From SVTX01 sp051867975 (GTDB taxonomy: Bacteria; Bacillota; Clostridia; Oscillospirales; CAG-272), in assembly GCA_051867975.1 (NCBI GenBank), contig JBJDZM010000058.1, positions 1 to 9,938 on the forward strand: a stretch of DNA of 9,938 nt, written 5' to 3'. The stretch's first letter is position 1. The number at the start of each line of letters is the position of its first letter. Made by a program: the position numbers and the translations under genes. Positions 1 to 7,000 of this stretch are shown here, in pieces. Below the pieces are notes generated by a model. That model had not been told where the DNA came from. It was given only the letters and a program-made list of their open reading frames with translations, and did not search any database.

Positions 1-135
1 ACGGAGTTTTTCCCGCAAAGCACACAGTACGAATATGCCGAGAATGTTGAGTTTGAGGTCTATTCGTCCGAAGACACAACCGATCCGAATTATCAGTGTG
101 AGATTTGGATCGCAGTGAATGAAAAAGCGCAGTGA
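1..135 (+). CDS. C-terminal fragment of a GyrI-like / AraC-type effector-binding domain protein
   Basis: Reading frame 1 is open from the first base to a TGA at 133-135 and gives 44 residues; the gene begins outside the window. The end resembles the C-terminal strand of GyrI-like small-molecule binding domains, which typically finish with an acidic '(V/I)EVY', a 'D-x-x-CEIWI-x-V' strand and a short basic tail. Here FEVYSSED, a DPNYQCEIWIAV stretch and NEKAQ are visible. Such domains occur alone or fused to AraC/MerR helix-turn-helix regulators that sense hydrophobic or cationic ligands. With only the tail present, the N-terminal architecture cannot be decided. Family assignment is by resemblance; that the frame is coding is fairly clear. 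Confidence 0.7.
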   Translation, partial: TEFFPQSTQYEYAENVEFEVYSSEDTTDPNYQCEIWIAVNEKAQ

Positions 136-177
136 CGGAATCGAAGACAGCAGGATTACTGTCCCGTGAGAGTCTGA

Positions 178-303
178 TTTCAAATCAACCGGTTTTGGTG
201 TGAGTATTTCCAACCCGAACACGACCTGCCCGACTATAACGAACATGATCCCGATGAGGGGCCTGATGAAATGTTCCGATTTATAAAAGTAATGAAGCCG
301 TAA
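178..303 (+). pseudogene. Degenerate coding remnant, C-terminal end of an unrecognised acidic protein
   Basis: After a TGA at 175-177 the same frame as the upstream gene stays open for about 41 codons and ends at TAA 301-303. It reads FQINRFWCEYFQPEHD, then a stretch rich in D, E and P, and closes FRFIKVMKP. The W, Y and F content and acidic run look like a genuine protein tail rather than random translation. There is no ATG before codon 32 and no ribosome binding site, so it is unlikely to be expressed as is. It could be the end of a duplicated or frameshifted regulator related to the preceding gene. I do not recognise the family. The 136-177 stretch between the two holds nothing I can name. 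Confidence 0.3.
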
Positions 304-307
304 AATG

Positions 308-337
308 ATGACGAATTGTGTCGTGGGCGCATATACT
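308..337 (+). promoter_or_regulatory. Candidate sigma-A promoter for the cupin-DUF6774 operon
   Basis: A -10-like TATACT lies at 332-337 and a -35-like ATGACG at 308-313, with an 18-base spacer. Transcription would begin near 344, leaving a leader of roughly 25 bases before the ATG at 367. The match is 5/6 for -10 and 4/6 for -35. It also argues against starting the cupin at the in-frame TTG at 316, which falls between the two boxes. Confidence 0.4.
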
Positions 338-366
338 GTATCGAAACCAATTTTGGAGGTATACTT

Positions 367-804
367 ATGCGACAACGAAACTGCTGTAAGCACCCCGAAA
401 TCCGTGACTACGGATGTGAGCCGTTTATATTCAATATCAATCACGCAACAAATATGAATGAAAATTTCCGCACGACGCTATGGACGGGCGAGCATTTACA
501 ATTGACTTTAATGAGCATTCCCGTTTGCGGCGACATCGGCGCAGAGATCCACCCTGACGTTGACCAATTCATTCGTGTAGAGAGCGGCAGAGCTAAGGTT
601 TATATGGGTAGTTGCCGAAACAATATGCAAGAGATGGGCTGTGTAGACGGTGATTACGCCATTCTCATCCCCGCTGGCACGTGGCACAATATCGTAAATG
701 AAGGCAGTCGTCCCTTGAAGCTCTATTCGCTTTACGCTCCGCCCCAGCATCCGTTCGGAACAGTACACCCAACAAAAGAGGACGCGGAGCGTGAGGGGCA
801 TTAA
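367..804 (+). CDS. Cupin-domain protein (clostridial type, 145 aa)
   Basis: A single-domain cupin of 145 residues. Cupin motif 1 appears as G58-A-E-I-H62-P-D-V-D66-Q-F with E72 and G74; motif 2 is the textbook G95-D-Y-x4-P102-x-G104-x2-H107-x3-N111. H62, D66/Q67 and H107 are the likely metal ligands; the second His of the classic HxH is replaced by an acidic residue. The stretches TALWTGEHLQLT-like (38-47) and YAPPQHPFGTVHPT (123-136) recall a conserved, uncharacterised clostridial cupin subfamily, recalled from general knowledge. Its substrate is unknown; cytoplasmic location is expected because no signal or membrane segment is present. I chose ATG 367 because GGAGG at 355-359 sits seven bases upstream. 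An in-frame TTG at 316 lies inside the putative promoter. The next gene starts two bases after the stop, so the two are probably cotranslated. Two vicinal Cys (C6, C7) plus C17 near the N-terminus are notable. Confidence 0.88.
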   Translation: MRQRNCCKHPEIRDYGCEPFIFNINHATNMNENFRTTLWTGEHLQLTLMSIPVCGDIGAEIHPDVDQFIRVESGRAKVYMGSCRNNMQEMGCVDGDYAILIPAGTWHNIVNEGSRPLKLYSLYAPPQHPFGTVHPTKEDAEREGH

Positions 805-806
805 AA

Positions 807-980
807 ATGAACTCGCTCGAATTGACGAGTGCTGTAACTGCACTTGCCAACGCCATCGCCTGTAGGCTTACAGTTGATGAAACAGCGCTTTTGGCGAGCA
901 TATTCACTCAACTCGGTGACACGCTTGCTACGATTGCAGCGAGGCAAGATATTTGCGAGAAACAAGCAAAAAAACAATAG
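807..980 (+). CDS. Small DUF6774-type protein (57 aa)
   Basis: A 57-codon frame from ATG 807 to TAG 978-980, preceded by GAGGGG at 793-798 (8 bases spacing) inside the end of the cupin gene. The product begins MNSLELTSAVTALANAIA and contains LLASIFTQLGDTLATIAA before a short charged tail. This matches my recollection of the DUF6774 family: small, Ala/Leu-rich, predicted all-helical clostridial proteins with a conserved 'SAVTALA' start and 'FTQLGDTLATI' core. No membrane anchor or enzymatic motif is visible. Its function is unknown. Tight spacing with the cupin argues for a shared transcript and perhaps a shared role. It is real rather than chance because of the family resemblance, the SD and the terminator that begins exactly at its stop codon. 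Confidence 0.82.
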   Translation: MNSLELTSAVTALANAIACRLTVDETALLASIFTQLGDTLATIAARQDICEKQAKKQ

Positions 981-1013
981 CCGATGAGATTTCTTTCGAT
1001 TTCTCATCGGCTA
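978..1013. terminator. Bidirectional hairpin terminator between convergent operons
   Basis: A perfect 12-bp inverted repeat, TAGCCGATGAGA (978-989) and TCTCATCGGCTA (1002-1013), encloses a 12-base loop. Read on the - strand it is followed by a run of seven Ts (complement of the A-run at 970-976, interrupted by one G before the stem), making it a good intrinsic terminator for the TetR/ABC operon. On the + strand the trailing TTCTTAC is a weak U-tract. The stem includes the stop codon of the DUF6774 gene. Confidence 0.75.
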
Positions 1014-1113
1014 TTCTTACGCCTTTAGACAGTTGAGATGCACTCGCCGCCTGTTCACCGCTTTGATTTCCGCTTTCGTTGATACAGTTGCGAATAATTT
1101 GAAACGTAACGTC

Positions 1114-1899
1114 TTAGCATATATCTTTCTTTGAATATTTCAGGTAAGCAATTATGATTCCAATGATTCCTACGGCTATACCAATAGAGACTAATGTACC
1201 GTCTAAACTCCCGTTTGACACGATATCGGCTCCTTCGCAATATCCAAACGGCGTTATGTACTTAAGAAACTCGGCGACATCGGCAATGTTTGCAATCAGG
1301 TTCAGAAAGTACATCATAACGGCAATGCCGAGTCCTACACCCACGCTGCCTTTGCGAAGAAAAGCTGAGATACCGAAGCAAATTCCTGCAAGCTCCAACT
1401 CAAGCAGATAATATGCAAGGTGCAACAAACTGATTTCTTTCCAAGGGATTGTCTCGCCAATGGTGGCTATAGAACCGATAGCAAGTGCGTAAATAATTAT
1501 ATTCATAGCTGTAATCTGAATAAGCACCGCAATCAGCTTTTCGGTAATAATCCTTTTGCGGCTGACAGGATGCGTCAGCAGAAATTCCGCTGTTTTGTCT
1601 TTTTCCTCTTTACTGAGAACACCGACTGCGCAAAGAGAAGCGTAAAATGCACCGCCGAGTCCCAAAATATTGCCGCACTCAACCGCATAAAAACCTATAA
1701 GCGTTCCGAAATTCAAGCGATCCATACCGAAAGCCTCGGAGAAGGAACCCATAGAGGCAAAGATATCGTTAACTCCATCCATCTGTCCTTTCATTTCAGG
1801 GAACAGAAAAACGCAGATTGCAAGTAAAAATCCGATAGAAGCCGTCCATATAAAAAATGAAACCTTGCCTTGTCTCAGTTCGTGTTTAACAAGTGTCAT
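1114..1899 (-). CDS. ABC-2 type transporter permease (261 aa)
   Basis: An integral membrane protein with about six hydrophobic segments, roughly at 14-34, 66-96, 118-145, 160-182, 185-207 and 236-254. The cytoplasmic stretch SKEEKDKTAEFLLTHPVSRKRIITEKL (split about 95-121), linking segments 2 and 3, is the typical ABC-2 coupling region (E-x-x-x-x-T-x-E-x-L-L-x-x-P-x-x-R). It pairs with the ATPase encoded immediately upstream; ATG 1899 overlaps the ATPase stop by four bases (ATGA). A GGAGGG site nine bases upstream lies within the last ATPase codons. Such pairs usually export drugs, peptides or lipids; the substrate here is not deducible. Length is normal for the family. The C-terminus ends KYSKKDIC, cytoplasmic and basic. 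Confidence 0.88.
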   Translation of the reverse strand: MTLVKHELRQGKVSFFIWTASIGFLLAICVFLFPEMKGQMDGVNDIFASMGSFSEAFGMDRLNFGTLIGFYAVECGNILGLGGAFYASLCAVGVLSKEEKDKTAEFLLTHPVSRKRIITEKLIAVLIQITAMNIIIYALAIGSIATIGETIPWKEISLLHLAYYLLELELAGICFGISAFLRKGSVGVGLGIAVMMYFLNLIANIADVAEFLKYITPFGYCEGADIVSNGSLDGTLVSIGIAVGIIGIIIAYLKYSKKDIC

Positions 1900-2777
1900 T
1901 CCGTCATTCCCTCCTTTTCATAATAGTGCAGGAAAACTTCTTCAAGATCGGGTTCTGTAACCGTAAGGTCATCCACCCTGCCTGCAGACAGCACACACAA
2001 TAAGCTGCCCATATCTCCGATGTAAAGGAAACTGACCGAATTTTCCGTATCTCTTCTGTCACGAATACCGCTTAAATGCTCAAGGTCAATAATACCGTGA
2101 ACGGTAATACGCTTTGCATTTGTTTTGGAAAGGGCGTCAACACTGTCGCACGCAATTATTCTGCCGTCGCGAATGATCGCCGCACGGGTGCAGTTGCGCT
2201 GAATTTCAGAGAGAATATGGCTCGAGAGGAAAACGGTTGCTCCCGCCTTGTTTCTCTCCTGCAAAATGTCAAAAAACTCCTTTTGCATAAGCGGATCAAG
2301 TCCGCTTGTCGGTTCGTCCAGCACAAGCAATTTCGGACCGTGCTGCAGGGCGCAGACGATAGCGACTTTTTTTCTGTTGCCGAAGGACAGCTCGTCTATT
2401 TTTCGGGATGTATCAAGCTGTAAACGTTCACAGAGCAGCTTCGACTCAGAGGTACAATCTACCTTTCTCAGGTCGGCTGAAAGCTTCAGGATATCCTTCA
2501 CCTTCATTCCTCCGTAAAACAATGCCTCCGAGGGAAGATAACCGATATCCCGTAAAGCCGATTCTTTTTCTTTTGTGACATCTTTTCCGAATATCATTGC
2601 GCTGCCGGAGGTTGGGGTAATAAGACCTAACAGGGTTCGGATCGTCGTGGATTTTCCAGCGCCGTTGGGACCGATGAAGCCAAAGAACTCGCCCTTTTTC
2701 ACTGTTAGGTCAAGGTCAATGATACCTCTTGATTTGCCGTAGTATTTAGTAAGTTTTTCTGTTTTAATGACATCCAT
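1896..2777 (-). CDS. ABC transporter ATP-binding protein, ABC-2/DrrA-CcmA type (293 aa)
   Basis: A nucleotide-binding subunit with all core motifs: Walker A GPNGAGKST (36-44), Walker B LLVLDEP (150-156) with D-loop SGLD (158-161), and switch His187 in LSSHI. The signature is LSFGN (130-134) instead of LSGGQ, and the Q-loop position reads GYLPSE (79-84) without Gln; both are common variations in ABC-2 drug and bacteriocin exporters. Residues ~215-293 form the C-terminal extension often found in this subfamily, ending with a 'DLEEVFLHYY' motif (about 277-286) typical of DrrA-like proteins. The SD AAAGGAG overlaps the TetR stop codon, nine bases before ATG 2777, so translation is probably coupled to the regulator. 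It energises the permease encoded by the overlapping downstream gene. Confidence 0.93.
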   Translation of the reverse strand: MDVIKTEKLTKYYGKSRGIIDLDLTVKKGEFFGFIGPNGAGKSTTIRTLLGLITPTSGSAMIFGKDVTKEKESALRDIGYLPSEALFYGGMKVKDILKLSADLRKVDCTSESKLLCERLQLDTSRKIDELSFGNRKKVAIVCALQHGPKLLVLDEPTSGLDPLMQKEFFDILQERNKAGATVFLSSHILSEIQRNCTRAAIIRDGRIIACDSVDALSKTNAKRITVHGIIDLEHLSGIRDRRDTENSVSFLYIGDMGSLLCVLSAGRVDDLTVTEPDLEEVFLHYYEKEGMTE

Positions 2778-2783
2778 ATTCCG

Positions 2784-3395
2784 TTACTCCTTTCGCAGAT
2801 ATACACTTTTCCAAAAATTCATCAGCTTTGAAAAGCCTTTTTCCATCTCATCCATATCCACATTACCACGCTGAACCATCTCCCAAAGATATCCCACGGA
2901 GCATAGATACATTTCGCGGTGCATCATAGGAATATCAAGTCCGGGGATAAACTGTTCGGGATCTATGTTCAGCAACGTCTTGTCCGCTTTGAGATTGAAG
3001 TATTTACGGTAGCTTTCCTGAACGGCGGCGGAGATTTCAACGTCCTTTTCGTAAAAAGCCTTGATAGTAAAGCTCGCCATATCGGGGTAGAGACGAATGA
3101 TCTCCATTTTTGCCCTCATGCCACGTTCCATACTCTCAAAGAGATTGTTCTGTCCGTAACAGTTGTATTTTGTCAGAAATTCTATGGTTATCTCCGCGCA
3201 TTTGTCCCACAGAAACATATAAAGCTCTTTTTTGTTGCGAAAGTAATGAAAGAGCAGGGATTTGCTGATGCCTGCCGCGTCTGCAATTTCACTCATCGGG
3301 CTGTTTTTATAGGAATTTTGCGAAAACACCCTGTATCCTGCGTTAATGATTGCCTGTTGTTTTTCTGCAGGTAAAGAAAAGAACCTTTCATTCAT
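2784..3395 (-). CDS. TetR/AcrR family transcriptional regulator (203 aa)
   Basis: The N-terminal ~60 residues form a TetR helix-turn-helix: AIINAGYRVFSQNSY (15-29), SPMSEIADAAGIS (32-44), KSLLFHYFRNKKELY (45-59). The remaining ~140 residues are an all-helical ligand/dimerisation domain with no close named relative that I can identify. It is the first gene of a - strand operon with the ABC-2 transporter, the usual layout of a ligand-responsive repressor of its own exporter. I chose ATG 3395: GGAGG lies seven bases upstream, whereas the alternative in-frame TTG at 3425 falls within the palindromic operator at or before the transcription start. Six bases separate it from the ATPase gene, whose SD overlaps the TetR stop. 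Confidence 0.92.
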   Translation of the reverse strand: MNERFFSLPAEKQQAIINAGYRVFSQNSYKNSPMSEIADAAGISKSLLFHYFRNKKELYMFLWDKCAEITIEFLTKYNCYGQNNLFESMERGMRAKMEIIRLYPDMASFTIKAFYEKDVEISAAVQESYRKYFNLKADKTLLNIDPEQFIPGLDIPMMHREMYLCSVGYLWEMVQRGNVDMDEMEKGFSKLMNFWKSVYLRKE

Positions 3396-3408
3396 ACCGC
3401 AACCTCCG

Positions 3409-3458
3409 TTTACCGATTCGGTCAATACTATTATAAATCTGTTGACCGATTTTGTGAA
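3409..3458 (-). promoter_or_regulatory. Promoter and inverted-repeat operators of the TetR-ABC operon
   Basis: On the - strand a -35 TTCACA (complement of 3453-3458), a 17-base spacer and a perfect -10 TATAAT (complement of 3430-3435) form a strong sigma-A promoter. Start of transcription is expected near 3423. Two copies of the 8-mer TTGACCGA in opposite orientation (3418-3425 as TCGGTCAA on +, and 3442-3449) flank the -10 box. The first copy is also the right half of a near-perfect 17-bp palindrome at 3409-3425 (TTTACCGATTCGGTCAA). This placement, over the start site and in the spacer, is what an autorepressing TetR protein would use. Operator function is inferred from symmetry and position. 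Confidence 0.75.
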
Positions 3459-3966
3459 GACCTATTTTATACAATTTTAAAATTATTGAAAAAGCGGAGC
3501 TGCAGAAGAGCACGGTTTTCGGACTGAAAAGCACCGAAAAGCACGAAAAAATCCTTATATCACAAGGGACTCGCTATTTGGGATGTAGATGCCGTCGGGT
3601 TGAATCCTGTCACTCCGACCGGCGGCAAGTTGCCGCCCTCAACCATCGGGGGGAGTTCGGCATAAATCCTTGCCATATCACACGACAGCGAAGTGAGGAT
3701 ATAACGGGTTTCGCTCGACCAAAATTTGTGCTTTTTGCACTGAAAATCAGTCATTTTTGCAAGATTTGGACTGTTTTTTTGTTTATTATGCTTCTTTTGG
3801 ACTTTCACAAATGACCACAGTTTTTTTAAAACGCTTTGTTTCGGCACAAGGCACCGTTTTTGGGCACTTTTACAGGCGTCTTTTGAGTGCTTTCCCGAAA
3901 AATCTTTTCTATGCTTACTGCGACTCAGCTTTTGAAGGCGGTTTCTTCGATTACGTGCCTATCATC
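3459..3966. other. Long gene-free intergenic region with hairpins
   Basis: No convincing gene; open frames here lack SDs and resemble nothing. Visible structure: a 9-base direct repeat GAAAAGCAC (3526-3534, 3536-3544); a tRNA-Pro-like relic (3571-3620, listed separately); a perfect palindrome GGCGGCAAGTTGCCGCC (3621-3637); two tandem short hairpins GTGC-T5-GCAC (3727-3739) and ACTGA-AAA-TCAGT (3739-3751); and several T-runs (for example 3774-3780 and 3822-3828). An antisense frame across 3571-3700 reads as a fairly protein-like peptide, but its core is the reverse translation of the tRNA-like segment. The region probably contains decayed or dispersed repeat material. Confidence 0.5.
3571..3620 (+). 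pseudogene. Degenerate tRNA-Pro 3'-half relic
   Basis: Three landmarks occur in the right order and spacing: an anticodon-loop-like TTTGGGA at 3577-3583 (TGG anticodon of tRNA-Pro), a T-arm-like GGGTTGAATCCTGTC at 3597-3611, and an acceptor end CACTCCGACC at 3611-3620. Firmicute tRNA-Pro genes carry TTTGGGA, GGTTCGAATCCTGTC and an end in CGACCA, with about 13 bases between the first two; here it is about 14. The T-loop lacks one base (the C of TTCGAAT), the anticodon stem pairs poorly, the final CCA is absent (ACC then GG), and no 5' half (D arm, acceptor 5' strand) is found upstream. It is therefore not a working tRNA; assignment rests on recognised similarity. Confidence 0.5.
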
Positions 3967-3995
3967 TTGACAAGACGAGCATATTTGGGTATAAT
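3967..3995 (+). promoter_or_regulatory. Consensus sigma-A promoter for the large ABC transporter gene
   Basis: Perfect -35 TTGACA (3967-3972) and perfect -10 TATAAT (3990-3995) separated by 17 bases. Transcription would start around 4001-4003, giving a leader of about 35 bases with AAAGGAG at 4021-4027. No operator-like symmetry is obvious nearby, so expression may be high and largely constitutive. Confidence 0.9.
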
Positions 3996-4036
3996 TGAGG
4001 CAGTTTACAAATCAATCTCAAAAGGAGTACCCAACC

Positions 4037-7000
4037 ATGCTTGAAATACGCAATGTGACTAAGATCTACCGTTCAAAAGCAGGCAACGAAGTCAAGGCAC
4101 TTGACAATGTGAGCATTTCTTTTCCCGAAAAGGGAATGGTGTTTGTTTTGGGTAAATCGGGCAGCGGAAAATCCACTCTTCTCAACGTTATAGGAGGACT
4201 TGATGACTGCAACCGGGGCGAATTTCTCATAAAAGGGAAATCGTCAAAAGACTTTGCCGGATCGGATTTTGATGCATACAGAAATACTTTTATCGGTTTT
4301 ATTTTCCAAGAATACAATATTCTCGATGATTTTACCGTCGGAGCCAATATAGGTCTCGCGCTTGAGCTTCAGGGCAAAAAGGCGACCAATGAAAAGATAA
4401 ACGAGATCTTGAGTGAAGTTGAGCTTTCGGACTATGCAAAGCGCAAGCCCAATGAGCTCTCGGGCGGTCAGAAGCAGAGAATAGCAATTGCACGTGCGCT
4501 TGTAAAAGACCCCGAGATCATTATGGCGGATGAGCCGACAGGCGCTCTCGACTCAAATACGGGTAAGCAGATTTTTGACACCCTTAAGGAGCTTTCAAAA
4601 AAGAAGCTCGTCGTAGTCGTTTCGCATGACAGAGATTTTGCCGAGAGATACGCCGACCGAATAATTGAGATGAAGGACGGCAGGATAGAAAGCGACGTTA
4701 CCAAACACGACGTTGACGCCGAACCGCTCAGTGACGGAATAATCCGAATGAACGATAATCTGCTCAAAATCAAAAAGGGATATAAGCTGACGGCTGAAGA
4801 TGTTGAGCTTATAAACGAATACCTGAGCTCGCGCGAGTCGGACATTCTGGTCTCGGGAGATAAACGCTTGAACGACAGCGTTCGTGCCGCGGCAGGCATA
4901 TCTCAGGATAACAAATCCTTTGTGTTTGACACCACCGATTCCGAAAAGGACGTAAAACTCAAGGAATATGACGGAAAGCAGACCAAATTTATTCACTCAA
5001 GACTGCCAATCAAAAACGCGGTAAAGATGAGCACGAGCAGTCTCGGTCACAAAAAGTTTCGTCTTGTGATGACCGTATTTCTTTCTCTTGTGGCGTTTAC
5101 GCTTTTCGGCTTTGCGGATACCCTCGGTGCATACGACAAGTACGTTGCCGGCACGACGTCAATGACCGACACGAATATCAAAAACGCATCCTTCAGGCTC
5201 GGCGTAAAATACAAATACTACTATGACGGCGAGCTTCAGTCTACCGGCTATTCCGAATCAATGTTCAATGAAAAGGACATATCTATCCTTAACGATAAGC
5301 TCGGCATGAGCTTTACTCCCGTTTTTAACGGAAGCCAAAGCGCCGACAGAACGATATCCCTGATGGGACACATGGCGAATACTTCAAATATCGGAGATTC
5401 TTGTGCATATACGGGAGAGCTTTACGGTTTCGTATCATTGCCGAAAGAACAGCTTGACGGCCTCGGATATACAATTTACGGGAAGCTCCCCGAAAAATCG
5501 GGTGAGATCGCAATCAGTAAATTTATGTACGAGCAGTTGAACTTCACGGGCTTCAGGAGCAACATGGGCGGGGAATCGGTCAATATAGATGCAGGCTCGC
5601 TCACGTATTCGGACTCCTCAAATGATGCAAATTCGATCATAGGAAAGAGCATACAACTAAATGTGGGATACACGACAAAGACGTTTAAGATAACCGCGGT
5701 TATAGATACTCAGTTTGAATATGACAGGTATGACTCCTTCATTCCGAAGGCAAACACAAACGACCGACCCGGTGAAGACGATAACAACGAGCTCCTTGAC
5801 ATGATAATGCTCAGCGAGCTTAAGACAACGCTTCATTACGGCTTCCACTGTCTAGGATATGTTGTTGAAAGAGACATTATCGACATGTCGCACGATATGG
5901 AGACGTGGGGTTCGGAGTCGAACATCGGTGAATATTTAAGCATCAACCTTATGCTCAAAAACGACAGATACATCATGTACGACAACGCTCCGTATACGAT
6001 GTATATAAATCTCCTCGGTACATCTGCGGATATTCCATCGCTCAAAGATGTTCTTTGGGTAGACGGCACACCGAGAAGCAAGCTGTCGGAAAATGAAATG
6101 CTTATCGACATCGGCGTTTTGAACGATATACTCTCAAACAATCAAACCAATGTATATCCCAAGCTGTGCGCGAAGGCAGAAGAACTTATAGGACCTTATG
6201 ATACTGCCATGTACCCAAATCCGATGGATGCACTCGCAAATTACGCGTATAGCCAAGAGGAAAACCCGGAAGAGCTGCTCGCCCGATACATCAAGGCTGT
6301 TCTCAAGGACGTTTTCAAAATAAATACCGATGAATTCAAAAACGTCCCCGACATGATTTACGCGGAAATGACGGGCAGCTTTTGGTTCTACGAAGAAACC
6401 GGCGGATACGTATTTAATTGCTCCGCGTCCACGGTAAGAGAACTGATTGCAAAATTGTACGCAGCAAACGTCATTTATGCCGAAGGCTCTGATGTTCACA
6501 CGGACGATGCCTTCATAAACGCAGTTATATCGGATAACTACAAGGACATCTATCTTGATCCCGAACTTGGCGAGGACGAAAAGCTCCGCCTTGCCTTCCA
6601 AGCCTATTATGAGTATTTGCTGAGAGAATACAAAGACACAAGCTACGGAGATCTCACATACTTTGAACTTAATTGCAAGGCAATGGACAGTTATCTTGAG
6701 GTTTTGGGAACGGATCTTATCGAATTCCTTGAAGGAACATACCTTGCTTCCTTTGATTATGATAACGGAACCGAGCGTGAGATGAGATATGACGGTTATA
6801 AGGTCGTCGGTCTGTTTGTTGACCCCAATAACAGCGACTGGGGCGGCGGAGATAAACTGATGATCAGCGACACCTTTGCAAAAGAGTATGAAAAACTCAA
6901 GGCGTCAACATGGTATATGGAAACGGCTGAGCATGAGGCGGGAATATATGCTTTTGCGATCGCGCCGATGCCCGAAGACCGTGATATCATAAAGAAAATG

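Noticed and set aside
316..366. N-terminal extension of the cupin from TTG 316
   Set aside because: It would begin within the likely promoter (ATGACG 308-313, TATACT 332-337) and has no SD; ATG 367 has GGAGG at the right distance.
1014..1113. Protein-like - strand stretch (NESGNQSGEQAASASQLSKG) downstream of the permease
   Set aside because: No start or SD, and the frame runs on through the terminator hairpin; probably chance or a very old remnant.
3520..3560. Direct repeats GAAAAGCAC as a possible CRISPR or iteron array
   Set aside because: Only two 9-base copies one base apart, with no further units or associated genes.
3560..3847. 95-codon - strand frame with a protein-like stretch (ELPPMVEGGNLPP, VGVTGFNPTAS)
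   Set aside because: The convincing part is the antisense reading of a tRNA-Pro-like segment and an adjacent palindrome; there is no SD and the remainder is low-complexity Lys/Asn sequence.
3757..4044. 95-codon + strand frame upstream of the large ABC gene
   Set aside because: It runs through the perfect sigma-A promoter and into the ABC gene in another frame, has no SD and no recognisable domain.
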